A stretch of 64,000 bases of DNA from Nematostella vectensis. Its lineage: Eukaryota; Cnidaria; Anthozoa; Actiniaria; Edwardsiidae. The translations under genes and the position numbers were made by a program. The notes below the pieces were generated by a model, which had not been told where the DNA came from, did no database searches, and saw only the letters and a program-made list of their open reading frames with translations. This document shows, piece after piece, positions 44,601 to 54,800 of this stretch (its first letter is position 1; every line of letters begins with the position of its first letter). The DNA is taken from the NCBI RefSeq assembly GCF_932526225.1, contig NC_064040.1, positions 3,941,681 to 4,005,680 on the forward strand. The letters are read 5' to 3'.

Positions 44601-46341
44601 AATGCGTCTAGCGTGGAGTGGCGGGAATGACGTAGATTAGGCTGGGCAGTATGATTTCGAAAACTTTGACAAAAATATAATGCAATCAAGTTGAACAGCG
44701 AGAAAACCGCTTAAACCATTCGAGAATGAGAGGGAAGTATTGTTGGACTTGATGATAAATTTAACATAATAATAATAATAATACGCCAAGGGAAAAAGTG
44801 CAGAAAAACCTAGGCTTCGTAAGATGAGATTAACTCAAAAAATAGAGTAGACATTTCTTGCATAGTTTCATTGTTTTAATTGTTTTATTTGAGTATGATA
44901 TCATTTGTATTTCTAGTTGCTTTATAATAGTGTAACATCATTTGTATTTCTAGCAGTCTTAGAACACCGTATATTAGGTGATCAGTAGTCTCTAATTCGG
45001 CAACAAGATTTTGTATTGAATTTTGCTCAACATTTCTTTACCATGTGAATTGAGAGACTTGTTTTTACGTGTTTTTTTATTTTTTTTTTATTTTTCAAAA
45101 TTAAAACTTATTTTCCTATTTGTTTACGAACGAAATTCAGAGAACGGGTAAAATTCAAAAACTTACAAAAACAGTGAGTAAGTTTGCGTAGGTAAAAAAA
45201 TGTTATTGTAACCAGGTAACGAGACCAATTTTTAGTGGGCATTTTGTTTTGTAAGACCAATGCTAAGTTAATAATTGATAATAATAATTCATATTTTGTC
45301 TGAAAACAGTGATAAAAAATCCGTAAAAGAAAGCTTAAGGAAATCTACCATAGATAAGAAATAACTATTGTTTTATTGAGGCAAATTCGTTTTCTCTTGA
45401 GTTGTGTTATACCACAATTACAAGCCATGTTTTGAGTCGATACTTTAGCTTATACCCCTAGATAGTAACGCCTATAATTCAACTTCTATGGGTGACCGCG
45501 CACTCCTCTTGTTTTGTTACAAATGACAAGAGAACAAGCCGCATATTAGCAAACGATACGTTTATGCCAGAGGTCGTCTCATTTTCTTCAAATCGCCGAT
45601 GGGGTTACGTTATCCAAATGGGCATCTTGAATACAGCGATATTGCATAAATACACGTTTGCAAATACTAACATCAATAATAAAAAGACCTTAATAGATTT
45701 CTTGTACAAATGGCATTAAATCTCTATTTGGAATGTATTTATCGATTTTTAATTGTTGTTGAGTCTGATTGTTGGATCGCAAAAATTTTATATTAAACAA
45801 AACAAGCAGTTTTTGCTTGCGCTCGCATACCCCTTTCTTTTAGTCTGTCTCTTTTTTGCAGTGGTATTTTATTCCAAAAAACTCCAACGCTTGCAAACAG
45901 TGTTAATGCTTAGCCCCGTAAAGAGCACGATTTTTTACGTGTATACTTCATTTCTAAATAATGAATGCCCTCAACACTAAATAATAATAATAATAATAAT
46001 GTCATCGAACAAACCAAGTGCATTATAATATCCTCCAAAACCCTCAGTTTAGTAATCCTTTTGGTCAAGAGGTTTAAACTTACGTCATAATTTTCGGAAG
46101 CATCGAAGTCCTGCAGAGGTTTGGCAATCAGGTAGTCGGGACATCGATTCAGCTTAACTGCGTCCAGTCCTCGTGGCTTGGACCGGTCATCAAACCCCTT
46201 AAGATTGTGTAGTGGCGGCGCAAACTTTCTGTGATTTTGATATTGTGGGGTTTGCCGATAAGTATGATTGTAAGCGTAATCTGCCCGACCGGTATCATAA
46301 CCAAGAGTGTCTGAGCCATTTCTTAGATAGTTTGAATCCAT
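26408..46341 (-). CDS. Voltage-gated sodium channel alpha subunit, Nav2 type, 25 exons
   Basis: Exons: 46341..46084, 43977..43829, 43378..43298, 43065..42937, 42785..42694, 39877..39683, 38984..38927, 38400..38256, 37680..37543, 37034..36827, 36330..36110, 35346..35158, 34759..34619, 34269..34069, 33428..33164, 32465..32239, 31790..31617, 31176..31066, 30680..30408, 29856..29803, 29457..29320, 29132..29019, 28905..28767, 28152..28021, 27738..26408. They total 5,163 nt, 1,720 aa, with all phases consistent. It is the pore subunit of a plasma-membrane cation channel opened by depolarisation. Four S1-S6 domains are complete. Filter residues: Asp in LTLDFWENL, Glu in [13 protein letters not shown], Glu in ATFEGW, Ala in [13 protein letters not shown] is the filter of invertebrate and cnidarian Nav2 channels, not the sodium-selective DEKA, so permeation may be less selective. 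Confidence 0.97.
26576..26667 (-). repeat. Coding 12-bp repeat in the channel C-terminus
   Basis: Seven to eight units of a 12-bp repeat encode NYDD/NYDE, an acidic tyrosine-rich tract in the cytoplasmic tail, likely prone to length change. No known motif. Confidence 0.85.
28153..28766 (-). other. U12-type AT-AC intron in Nav2 domain IV (S1-S2)
   Basis: The 5' splice site after TTGA reads ATATCCTTT, the U12 AT-AC consensus. The 3' end is TTCCTTGAC (branch site), then GGCTATTAC, ending in AC about 10 nt after the branch A. No AG acceptor exists at the required position. Splicing here gives [17 protein letters not shown], which aligns without gaps to the family S1-S2 region (TNILYWINLVFIVLF type). 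AT-AC minor introns are known in vertebrate sodium and calcium channel genes. Confidence 0.9.
28269..28720. repeat. GTCGTATGT repeats and (ATGTT/ATGTC)n pentanucleotides
   Basis: Degenerate TGTCGTATGTTGTG units followed by about 34 pentanucleotide units (TGTCA and TGTTA blocks) at 28549-28720. They fill most of the U12-type intron. Frames through them are artefacts. Confidence 0.9.
29019..32465 (-). CDS. Nav2 domain III and III-IV linker (exons 16-22)
   Basis: S1 [17 protein letters not shown]2-S3 [18 protein letters not shown]4 [21 protein letters not shown]5 and turret; a 54-nt pore exon (29856..29803) with ATFEGW giving the domain III Glu; S6 [15 protein letters not shown]. Exon 22 is the III-IV linker ([17 protein letters not shown]). 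It aligns with the fast-inactivation loop but has MLLT where vertebrates have IFMT. The donor of exon 21 is the weak GTCGGT. Confidence 0.95.
29568..29630. repeat. (ATG)n microsatellite
   Basis: About 20 perfect ATG/GAT triplets in the intron between exons 20 and 21, with further GAT/TGG-rich sequence to 29775. Confidence 0.95.
31205..31530. repeat. Intronic repeat of CACGCAAACTGCACGCAAAA type
   Basis: Diverged 27-33 bp units (ACACGCACAAAACGCGCAGA, CTGCACGCAAGCT) between exons 17 and 18. Cleanest units lie at 31380-31520. No similarity to the flanking exons. Confidence 0.85.
33164..37034 (-). CDS. Nav2 I-II linker, domain II and start of the II-III linker (exons 10-15)
   Basis: Exon 10 is a charged linker ([19 protein letters not shown]). 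Exon 11 holds domain II S1 ([20 protein letters not shown]). Exons 12-13 carry S2-S4 with [17 protein letters not shown] and S5. Exon 14 has the pore Glu ([11 protein letters not shown]) and most of S6. Exon 15 ends S6 ([13 protein letters not shown]) and runs into a short acidic DDDDDDD tract and linker, far shorter than vertebrate II-III linkers. Confidence 0.95.
35497..36109. repeat. Nested duplications of the Nav2 exon 11 3' end and donor
   Basis: The last about 63 nt of exon 11 ([12 protein letters not shown], then KRILDILNL), its GTGAGA donor and about 50 nt of intron occur as two further copies, at about 35665-35783 and 35784-35890. A second block (35497-35702) recurs at 35887-36092, 390 bp away. 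The copied donors are unchanged. The copies are nearly identical, so the event is recent or is an assembly artefact. Confidence 0.9.
37427..37482 (-). repeat. Copy of the Nav2 exon 9 3' end
   Basis: AGGGCGGCGGTACATGA, the last nucleotides of exon 9 (37543), recurs 92 bp further into the intron together with following intron sequence (GCCATCGGGA). In the copy the donor GAGGTGAGAT has become GAAGAGAGAT. Confidence 0.85.
37543..46341 (-). CDS. Nav2 N-terminus and domain I (exons 1-9)
   Basis: Cytoplasmic N-terminus from [10 protein letters not shown]1 ([17 protein letters not shown]), S2-S3 with [13 protein letters not shown] and [14 protein letters not shown]4 [12 protein letters not shown] with Arg every third residue, S5 ([20 protein letters not shown]), a long turret with paired Cys, pore helix [14 protein letters not shown] carrying the domain I Asp, and S6 [16 protein letters not shown]. 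The pore exon (38400..38256) and the S6 exon (37680..37543) both have their 3' ends duplicated in the following intron. Confidence 0.95.
37855..38255 (-). repeat. Tandem copies of the Nav2 domain I pore exon 3' end
   Basis: Exon 8 ends AGACTTCTGGGAAAACCTGT, then ACAACAAG|GTATGCC. The intron then carries six degenerate copies such as AAGACTTTTTGGAAAACCTG and AAGATTTCTTGGAAAACCTG followed by TATAACATGACATG, spaced about 50-70 bp. Copies have lost the GT donor in most cases. The copied segment encodes the filter region DFWENL. Confidence 0.88.
39944..40052. mobile_element. Short hAT-like MITE
   Basis: Starts CAGGGGCATGAGGGGCG and ends, read on the reverse strand, CAGGGGCGTAGCCGGGATTT, the end sequence of a common group of hAT-type miniature elements. 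C/G runs inside. No clear 8-bp target duplication. Confidence 0.35.
40123..41758. repeat. 63-bp minisatellite, 26 near-identical copies
   Basis: The unit begins GGATTTAGGTCGTCGGCGTT and ends ACAGGTTCGTACTGCAT. Very few variants (G to A in ACCGACACAG, a paired TGTTATACC/GGTTCTTAC double variant at two places), so the array is young or actively homogenised. Because 63 is a multiple of three, long open frames exist on both strands; they are not genes. It lies in Nav2 intron 5 and shows no link to a channel exon. Confidence 0.95.
41759..42436. repeat. 95-bp minisatellite, seven copies, abutting the 63-bp array
   Basis: Unit holds GGGCATCCAGCTGTGTCAGG and GGGCGTCAAGGGCCAGCTTG and ends GGTGAAGAAGGTATGTG. 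Nearly identical copies. Directly adjoins the previous array without spacer. Confidence 0.95.
43066..43190 (-). repeat. Copies of the Nav2 exon 4 acceptor junction
   Basis: Exon 4 begins CACCAG|GTATGTGTTCGC. Upstream in the intron, five units of about 23 bp read CATCAGGTATGTGTATGTG and similar. Each offers both an AG acceptor and a GTATGT donor-like sequence. Here it is the 5' exon end that is amplified. Confidence 0.75.
43978..46083. other. Nav2 intron 1
   Basis: 2.1 kb, AT-rich, with short ATA repeats at 44768-44782. No gene, mobile element end or array recognised. Confidence 0.6.
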
Positions 46342-48751
46342 GTTTAACTGTGCATTCTCCTCATTCCCCTCTGCTCATTGCATATGGCGACGCTAACATG
46401 GAGTCCACCACACTCAGAACATCCTCGTCTCATGCACGCAGCAATTACAAGTTCTCAAACCCTCGCAATTAATTTGTTTTCCATGTCTCTTCTAAACATG
46501 ATGTATCAGCCTAAAGGAATAAAGAAGAGACCGTTTTTGCTGCTGAATATTTCATGATGGGGCAATAATTAGCCGAGGGGTGATCTCATTGGATGATTGG
46601 TGTTTTTGACGCTAGTCTTGTATCGCCTGAGCTCGTGTAGTATATGGCGGGTTATAATGGAAGATAAAATTAGTCTACTCTCTGATACAAGTAAGTTAAG
46701 GTTCATTTTACTTGAACACGGTCAAAGAAATTGCTCGCCCAATCAAAGTTTATTTTGCTTTTACAACTTGATCGATTCAACTTGCGGTACAACTCTACCA
46801 AAATCAAGATCTACTAAATAACGTTTCAGTTATTACAAAGTTTTATTATTTGATTTCGAGTCTTGGTACTTACAAACACTGTTTCTTCTGAATGGATTTT
46901 CAAATTCCATAACACGGGAGGCAGATGGTTTTGCTATAAACACACTGGAGCAGTTCGATCAATGATGATAATTATGCTATGCCTTTGATTTCACGTGATG
47001 CGATTACTTTAGGCAATGTTTTTTCTCCCCAAATCAAGACGACAGCATAGTTATTGCCAAGTTTATTCACCAACATCAGGCATGTAGGACATGAAGTAGT
47101 AACATTGAGATCTTGGATACTTGTATAGCGCTATAATTAATATTTTAAGATTACAAAAACGCTATTGTAGAGGAAAAGTATTCTTTTTTCCTCTCAAACC
47201 GCATTGTTATGTTAAGATACAAAAGCAAGAGGCTTCACATTTTGAGTGTTAAGCATACAGTGAACTGAGGAGAATATTGCATTGTAGGTATGGGCTCCCT
47301 GTGCTTTTTTCAGAAAATAATCAGTTTAATTTAATCTAAAAAAATTAAAGCAGACATGACTTTACCTTGGCTATCTATAAGTGCAATGCACGACGGGATA
47401 TTTTGCAAATATATTTGATCGTAATCATTTACTCGATTGAAAATAATGAATGTGACTTCCAAATATGGTATGTAATGCCCTAATAAGGAATTGGCCGAGC
47501 GGGAAACACAACATAACATAATTGTAGTCCTCTGTTATGCATCAAGCACGACAATTGTACTCGTGAAAATAACTAACAATCCAGAGAACATATAAGAAAT
47601 GACCGGGGAAGAATAAGTCGAGTGTGACACATTGGAAGTTATCAAATCCCCCCCTCCATTGGCGGCCAAAAAAACTGGTAATTTCTTCTCAAGGAATCTT
47701 CAAATGCTTTTCCATATGATACCTTTGACTGCGCAACCCCTTACGTAGACGTGTAGGGGTAAGGTGAATTGGCTAGCCACTCATTCACTTTGAAACACGT
47801 CTCAAATGCGAACTCCTTTCTCACTAGACCTTCTCCATCTTTCCACCTACCCCCTAGCATCCCTCGGCTCCCAGTTTTATTACTCCCCTTCGCATTTGAC
47901 TAGTACCTGGTCTTACCTCCTGATGATAAACCTTGTACTAGAATACACGTAAGGTTGCTTTACATTTCGAAGAGCTCTAAGAAATATCCCACCTTTTCAT
48001 TTTGTAACTCTATATACTCGTTTTTGTCATCCCCATTCTTGCCATTCCACTCCATTTATGTTCAACATTTTCCTCCCTTCCAGATTATCTATCCACCTAA
48101 CACCCACCCCCCACCCCCACCACCCACCCACCCACCCCAGGTGCTTTGGTACGAATACCCGCCTTCAACCGAAAACTCAACGTTGTGAGCCATGGTAACC
48201 AGTGTTGTCAATTTAGGTTGGGCGAAATCTTAATCGCGCACGAACATGTTGTTTTCTGAAGCAATTTTTGATAAATTAGACCATTATTAACAGATCCCAA
48301 GCGGCCTCCTTAAGTTACATTAATAATAGTTAAAACTTCCTGGATGATGCGAGGAACGAATACATCATTATAAAACCGGTATATTTTACTTATTATGAAA
48401 CCGAAATATTTTACCTACTAGCGGTACAAGATGTGCATTTTTAGATTAACCTGAATTACAGGACTGTGTTACAATAACTGATAACCGACGAACCACATTC
48501 TTCATTAAAAGTTCCTGTCACTTCCCAATAAAATATAAAATATTCCGTAGGTTTTTATCTCGAGAAACATTTCTTTACATTTTCAGCACATTATCTAAAC
48601 AAGAGGTAGCAATGTAACTATATTTACTTATGGCGTTACGTGCCATATATGGTACCCTCCATATATGGTATGATCCATGTCAGTAAGCGTTGGTATTGTC
48701 TTTAGCGCGAGAACTCGCCCATGTGTAATGATGTTAGCCGCTGTCCATTGT
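46342..48751. other. Intergenic region, Nav2 promoter side
   Basis: 2.4 kb between the Nav2 start codon and the end of the ADAMTS-like gene; both genes are on the minus strand. Holds a C/A-rich simple repeat (CACCCACCCACCCACCCC) at about 48100-48140. No coding exon recognised. Confidence 0.5.
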
Positions 48752-48891
48752 CTAGGTGCCCCTACATGTCTTGCAGCACGCTTTTTGGTAAAAGGAATGC
48801 CGGCAATAGTTGACTCGCTTGACGATGCTACACTCTGCCACCGACTCGTCATCCTCGCAAACCTCCACCGTGGGGGCCAGGGACGGTTGGT
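48752..48891 (-). CDS. C-terminal PLAC domain exon
   Basis: Encodes a six-Cys module: VCEDDESVAEC, VKRVNYCRHSFYQKACCKTC, then RGT and stop. This is the PLAC (protease and lacunin) pattern that ends papilin, lacunin and many ADAMTS-like proteins. Phase 1 join to the second Ig exon. Confidence 0.92.
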
Positions 48892-51800
48892 CTGGAGAGA
48901 AAAACGGCTTTGTACTTTTTGACAAAACGATTCATATTTCTTAAAGGCATAACTACTTGAATTAGGGACATTTAGGACAGATTCGGGATTTGAATCAAAC
49001 GCAGTATGGCAGCCATTTTATCGCTCGTCGGTGTTTTCTTTGTTCTTGACTTGAGTTCGCCGCTCAGACAAACAGAACAGTCAAACTATTCAGGGATATT
49101 GCTTTCTGTGAGTATATTTGCCAATCTTGCTTACTTAAGTTAGACTTGTTTTCTTCTTTCGAGATATTTTACATGATCTCTTTTCATTCCTATCAAGTTG
49201 GCAAAACAACAGCACGCAACCCGCGAGGGTGTAGGACAAAATAAAAGGAGCAAATCCTCACGCGCAGGTGGTGGTTACTACAAAAAAGCCAGATTCGGAA
49301 TCGACATGGCGCGCGGGTAAAACCAGTGTCCCTCTCTTATCTTATGCTCCCTCCCTTCAAACTTATATTATTCATTGACAAAATCCAGTCGAAAATATTG
49401 CAGTAACTTCCCCAAATCAGCCGAAGAAAATGGATGCTTTCTTATGCTTTGTATATAGCTAGAGTGACAAAATGATCGCTGACAAAGGCTCTTCAACCAT
49501 ACACTACAATGTCAATTTGCGAAATTGAAATATGAAAACCCTTGGGGAAAATGTGGAAAAGGAGTTGAACACACCGTTTTTACACATAATCCTGAAATTT
49601 CCATATCTCATCTCCCCCAGAATGTAGAGTTTCACGTGGAACCTACCTCCTTTGACCTTGATCGTAACGAAGTCGGCTGCTCGGCCATAGTCGTGGATTG
49701 CCTGACATTCATACAGACCAGCATCCGAAGGCAATACACTCTTGATCGATATTTGTCCGGGGGAAATCGATATGCGTTCGTTGCCGTTTAATATGAGTTG
49801 ACTGTCCTTGTACCAGCGGTTGAATGGCGTAGGCTTGCCGCTAAATTGACAGTATATCGTCAATGGTTCTCCGACGGAAACCTCGTGCTCGTCACGTGGT
49901 ATCATGCTTACGGTCACGGGCACTGCAAAGAGAAGCACATGGTCATCGAGACAGCATCACGTGTTCATTGAGCCATCAACACGTGGTCATTTAGCAAGCA
50001 ATTGCATGCACAAAATAGACCGACCAATGCTTAGGGGTTACATTGGTAAAAAGATAAAAATATAAGTATACTAATGGCATAATTTATCCATAATACGAAC
50101 AAGCGTTAGCAAGTTAAATTTGAAGGTCCCTTATAGGGGTACATACCGGCAACCCTAAGATTTGTAGTCCTTGTTTAAAGAGGTCCCTTATAGGGATACA
50201 TACCGATAACTCTAAGATTTGTAGTCCTTGTTGAAACAGGTCCCTTATAGGGGTACATACCGATAACCCTAAGATTTGTAGTCCTTGTTTGTAAAGGTCC
50301 CTTATAGGGGTACATACCGACAACCCTAAGATTTGCAGTTCTTGTTTGTAAAGGTCCCTTATAGGGGTACATACCGACGACCCTAAGATTTGAAGTTCTT
50401 GTTTGTAAAGGTCCCTTATAGGTATACATACCGACAACCCTAAGATTTGCAGTTCTTGTTTGTAAAGGTCCTTTGAAGTTCGTGGCATAACAGGAGTATG
50501 TTCCTTCGTCTTCGATCATCGCTTGTTCAATGCGTAGAGTTCCATCCTCTAATATCTCGTACCTAGGCCCCAGGCTACTAACGGGCAGCAAGCCTTTTTT
50601 CCAGCCCACGGAAGGCTCTGGGTTGCCTTCAGCTCGGCAGGTGAGAAGGACCTGGGACCGAACAAAGGTTGCTGAAATAAAAGGAGGTTTTTTTTTTAAT
50701 ATAGGTCAGTCAATCTACATAAAAGGGGCCAACATCGGACTAATTGCAACACAAGGTTTTTTACGGTTTCTTGCACAGAAAGTATAACTCTATAACATAC
50801 TAAAAGTCTAAAAAAATCGGAGCACGCAAATTATTTTTGGTAAAATACACAGATTTTTTTGCTATCCTTGTCACCACGACTTTGATCTTTTCGTTTTCAT
50901 AGATGACTATACGTGATGCAAACAGGTTCTCATACAAATAGTGCTTAGTGGCTCTCAATAATTGTAAAACAATAAAACAAGAAAGTAAATGGACACATTA
51001 TACTTATAGTATCGTTTTTTTGTCAAAATAGTTTTTTTATGTTGGAACTTTTTATAATTTCTTTAAAATTAAGACACGATTGAGAGGGAATTAGTACACG
51101 ATGACCCTTTGCATTGGCCGTAGGGCGAACACGCTAGATTGTCCATGCGGCAGGAGCACTAAACGTGCTACAGTCCTGGAGGTCTCTCAAGATCTGTTAA
51201 GGGTTCACCCTGTCGTTGACTTACACCTAGGCTCAGACTTCAGACCGCCTTTCTATCGCCTTTCCATTGGTTGACTTGATAGAATACTGGAACTTGGAAC
51301 TGTGGAACAAGGCTGCTGCTAAAGTGCTAACAGCTGTTAACAGCTGCCTGTGCGCGGATGTAGGACAAGCTTCTTAAACAGTGCCTCCTTTCTTACCCGT
51401 ATTCATGGAAAATGGTATCACAACCAAGAAGCGCATGGATAAAAATCAAAAAATAAAATAAGAAATATAAAAAAAACATTAAAACTTTTCCCTAGCAGCT
51501 CATTCATGGCCGTCATTCCCCACATCTTCGTGTAGATTTACATTTCGGCTAAGGTAGATGTCATGGGCTTCCATGCGGAATTATCGTTACCAATAGGAAC
51601 GGTGATGCTAATCGTGTGGACAATTTTACCGCAGCTTTCCACATAAGCAATCATCTATTCGATTCTCCATCAGCTTCCGTGTCCATTGTGCCACAACCGC
51701 TTTCCCTCGGGTACTTGCTCAACATTTAAATAAAATTCTGCCACACTCATCATAGAGTCTAACAATGCTGGAGGAAAACTTCAGAGCTCAAAGGAGAAAT

Positions 51801-54800
51801 GTTGTTCAAGTTCTTCTGGGGATGAGCAGCTAGAATTGAGCGATAAAACGACACCTGTAACATGTACGACATCATTGTCAATGGGCACTGCCGATTGCAA
51901 GGTTGTGCTATCTGCTTAGCAGATCTCTTTTTCGGTCACTTTAGGGGTACCAACAATATCTGCGCTGTCGGCCTAGGCACCCGTGCAGGTGTTTTTCAGT
52001 GTATGATCTTGCAAAAAAGGGCGCATCTTTCTTCAGACTGAGTCTGATAACACTGGGCTCCTGCATTTACACTTAAAATTATAACTGAAAGCAGGTTTGC
52101 GGAATGATAAAAATAAATTTGAGATCAATGCTATTAAAATCAAACAAACTCAAACTAATGATAATAATTACATCATGTGCTTGATTTTCCTTCTAAAGAC
52201 CCGTAAAGATAGAAACCTGTGGGTTTTGCCCAAAATAGATGAGCTAAATCAGATAACTTTGATTTTTATCCAGATCGTGTAGAAATACACATATTTCTTA
52301 TCATTTATAGTGGTATTTTCATGATCATGATTTTCATGATTTGGGATTCCTGTGGTTTTTCATACAAGCCTTGTATGTGGAAATTCGATGCAGTTTTTCG
52401 GGGTGTTTGCGTGCTCCGATGTTTTTAGACTTTTAGTATGTTATAAAGGGAGAGTTAATCAGTACAAAAACGTTGAAAAACCTTGTGTTGCAATTAGTCC
52501 GATACTATAAGCGTCAGCATTGTTAAGAAATAAAGTATCCAAAATGCAATTCGACGTGAATCATTAGGAATAATCTGAGTTTTGTAAGCACCACGCAAGT
52601 CTCTCCGCCACAATGTAAATTCTTCCAGTAAAACACGCTTGTTTCTCTAAAACTGCTTTCTTTACTCCCGGCCAGAAATAAAACTTTAGATACAATGTCA
52701 AGCTAAGGGGTCTTTAAGGGAATCGGCACATTTCAGGTTAGGAAAAGGTCTTAAATTCTGATAATGACTCACTGATGTCCCGCGGTCCCTCTACGATCCT
52801 CGCCGGCACGATTGGCTTCGGCTTCTCGGTCTGTAACGTCGCTCGCCTTGTCGGCTTCGCGGAGGTTACAGGGAAAGTCGTTGGTCGTATAGTCGTCGGG
52901 CGCGTCGTTGCCGGTCGTGTTGTGGTCGGGCGAGTCGTCGTCGGTCGTGTTGTGGTGGGGCGCTTCGTGGTTGGTCGTGTCGTTGTTGGTCTTATAGTTG
53001 TCGGCCTCTTCGTCGTTGGTCGTGTAGTCGTCGGGCGTGTCGTAGTAGGTCGTGTTGTGGTCGGGCGCGTCGTTGTCGGTTGCTTCGTGGTTGGTCGTGT
53101 CGTCGTCGGGCGCGTTGTTGTTGGTCTTGTAGTTGTTGGCCTCTTCGTCGTTGGTAGTGTAGTCGTCGGACGCTCTGTTGTCGGTTGCTCGGTTGTTGGT
53201 CGTTTGGTTGTCGGGCGTGTAGTTGTCGGCCTCTTTGTTGTCGGTCGGACGGTAGTCGGAAGTACTGTCTGCTGTCTAGTCGTGGTCGGGGCTCGGGTCT
53301 CAATGGCTTGGGTAAAGGGCTCCCATGTAGGTGGTGGTGCATCTACGTAAAGTGCAAATGAAAACGATAGTAAAGTAATGATAAAAACAAATCACATGCA
53401 TACAATTCCTGAGCAGCACATCAAAGAATTTTGCTCAACCCTACCAACTGTCCCCTGCTTCTTCCTGGTCGCAGTGTCTTACCTGTTTCCTCCTGGTCGC
53501 AATATCGCACAAGGCACCGCTCCACGTCGTGTGGCTTGGTTTCCTGGTCGCACCACTTCTCTTCCGGGTCTTCTTTCGAATCCGCGAAACATTTTATCTG
53601 TCGTCTTTTCAAGCCAACTCCACACGATCTGGTGCACTGAAATGTAAAATAGGAATTGAAATTGTACATGTTTGGTATTTTAATAGCACAGATATTGCGA
53701 GATATGATCGAATGCACGTTGCTCTCTGTCAGTCTACAAACGCCTCTGGCAAAGTCCGCTGTATAAATGCCACAATTACAGCCTATTTCCTTCGGCGTTA
53801 AGCGCTCCCCTCTCTCTCCTCCTTCAATTCACCGCAATAGAAAACTGACACGGAGTGCTTGGTCCCGCAAAATTCTGCAGCTGTCAACTTACCGGTTGCC
53901 ATGGGAATATGTACCAGCCCGCCTGACAAGGCCTAGTGGAGCACTTTTCGATTGATGGCATGGAGTGATTGCGATCACAAAGGTCACGTGGCACCACGCG
54001 CAGTATCTTCCCCTCGTCTTGTGCGCACACCACATTGCGCATCTTCATTCCCGTACCACAGGTAGCCGTGCACTGGGAATGAGTATATAATTAGAATCAA
54101 GTGACATTGAAAGTAAAGCATTATAGAAACGAAGGCAACACCTTGAATTATCATCCCACCCCTCTAGGGCTACATTTGCGTTCACTTACCCGGCTCCACT
54201 GAGACGCATACGACATGGGAGGGCAAATCCACCACCCGACCCCTCTAGAGTTAGTTAACATACCCGGCTCCACTGAGACGCATACCATATGGTAGGACAA
54301 ATTACCTCCCCACCACTCTAGGGTAAGTTCACTTACCCGGCTCCACTGAGACGCGTGCCACATTGGAGGGCAGACTCGATCGCTAACACACTGCTTCTGG
54401 TTCTGCGGTCTCGTGCTGTTGTTACACAACGTGTCGGGGTACTTCTGGCTCTCATCTGTCACGCTCACGCAATACACCATCCGGGTACTGATGCCACGCC
54501 CACACTTGGGGTAACACTGAGAACAAATGACATGGTCAGAGCTATCAAACATTTGGACAAACATGTGATTAACGTCAAATTTGTTTGCTCCCTTATAGAT
54601 CTTTAAGACACTCCTGGAGCATGGGCTACCTGTGTTCAACCTAAAAATAACCAGTATTTGAAGACGTTTACTCAAGACAAATGATACAGTTATACACTTC
54701 TCCTAGTGATGGCTTTACTTCATTGTATGACAAAGAGCAAAGCGCCAATTTCTTACCAGGAAGTTTTGATAGCTGAATACTATTTGTAAAACCCTTGGTG

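Noticed and set aside
26408-46341. Calcium channel (EEEE) or NALCN identity
   Set aside because: The filter is D/E/E/A, the S4 segments and the III-IV linker align with Nav2, and the pore context LTLDFWENL fits sodium channels.
52775-53350. Plus-strand frame of VVVGRVVVGR repeats
   Set aside because: Antisense of the Thr/Pro linker exon, which is phase-consistent with both neighbours on the minus strand.
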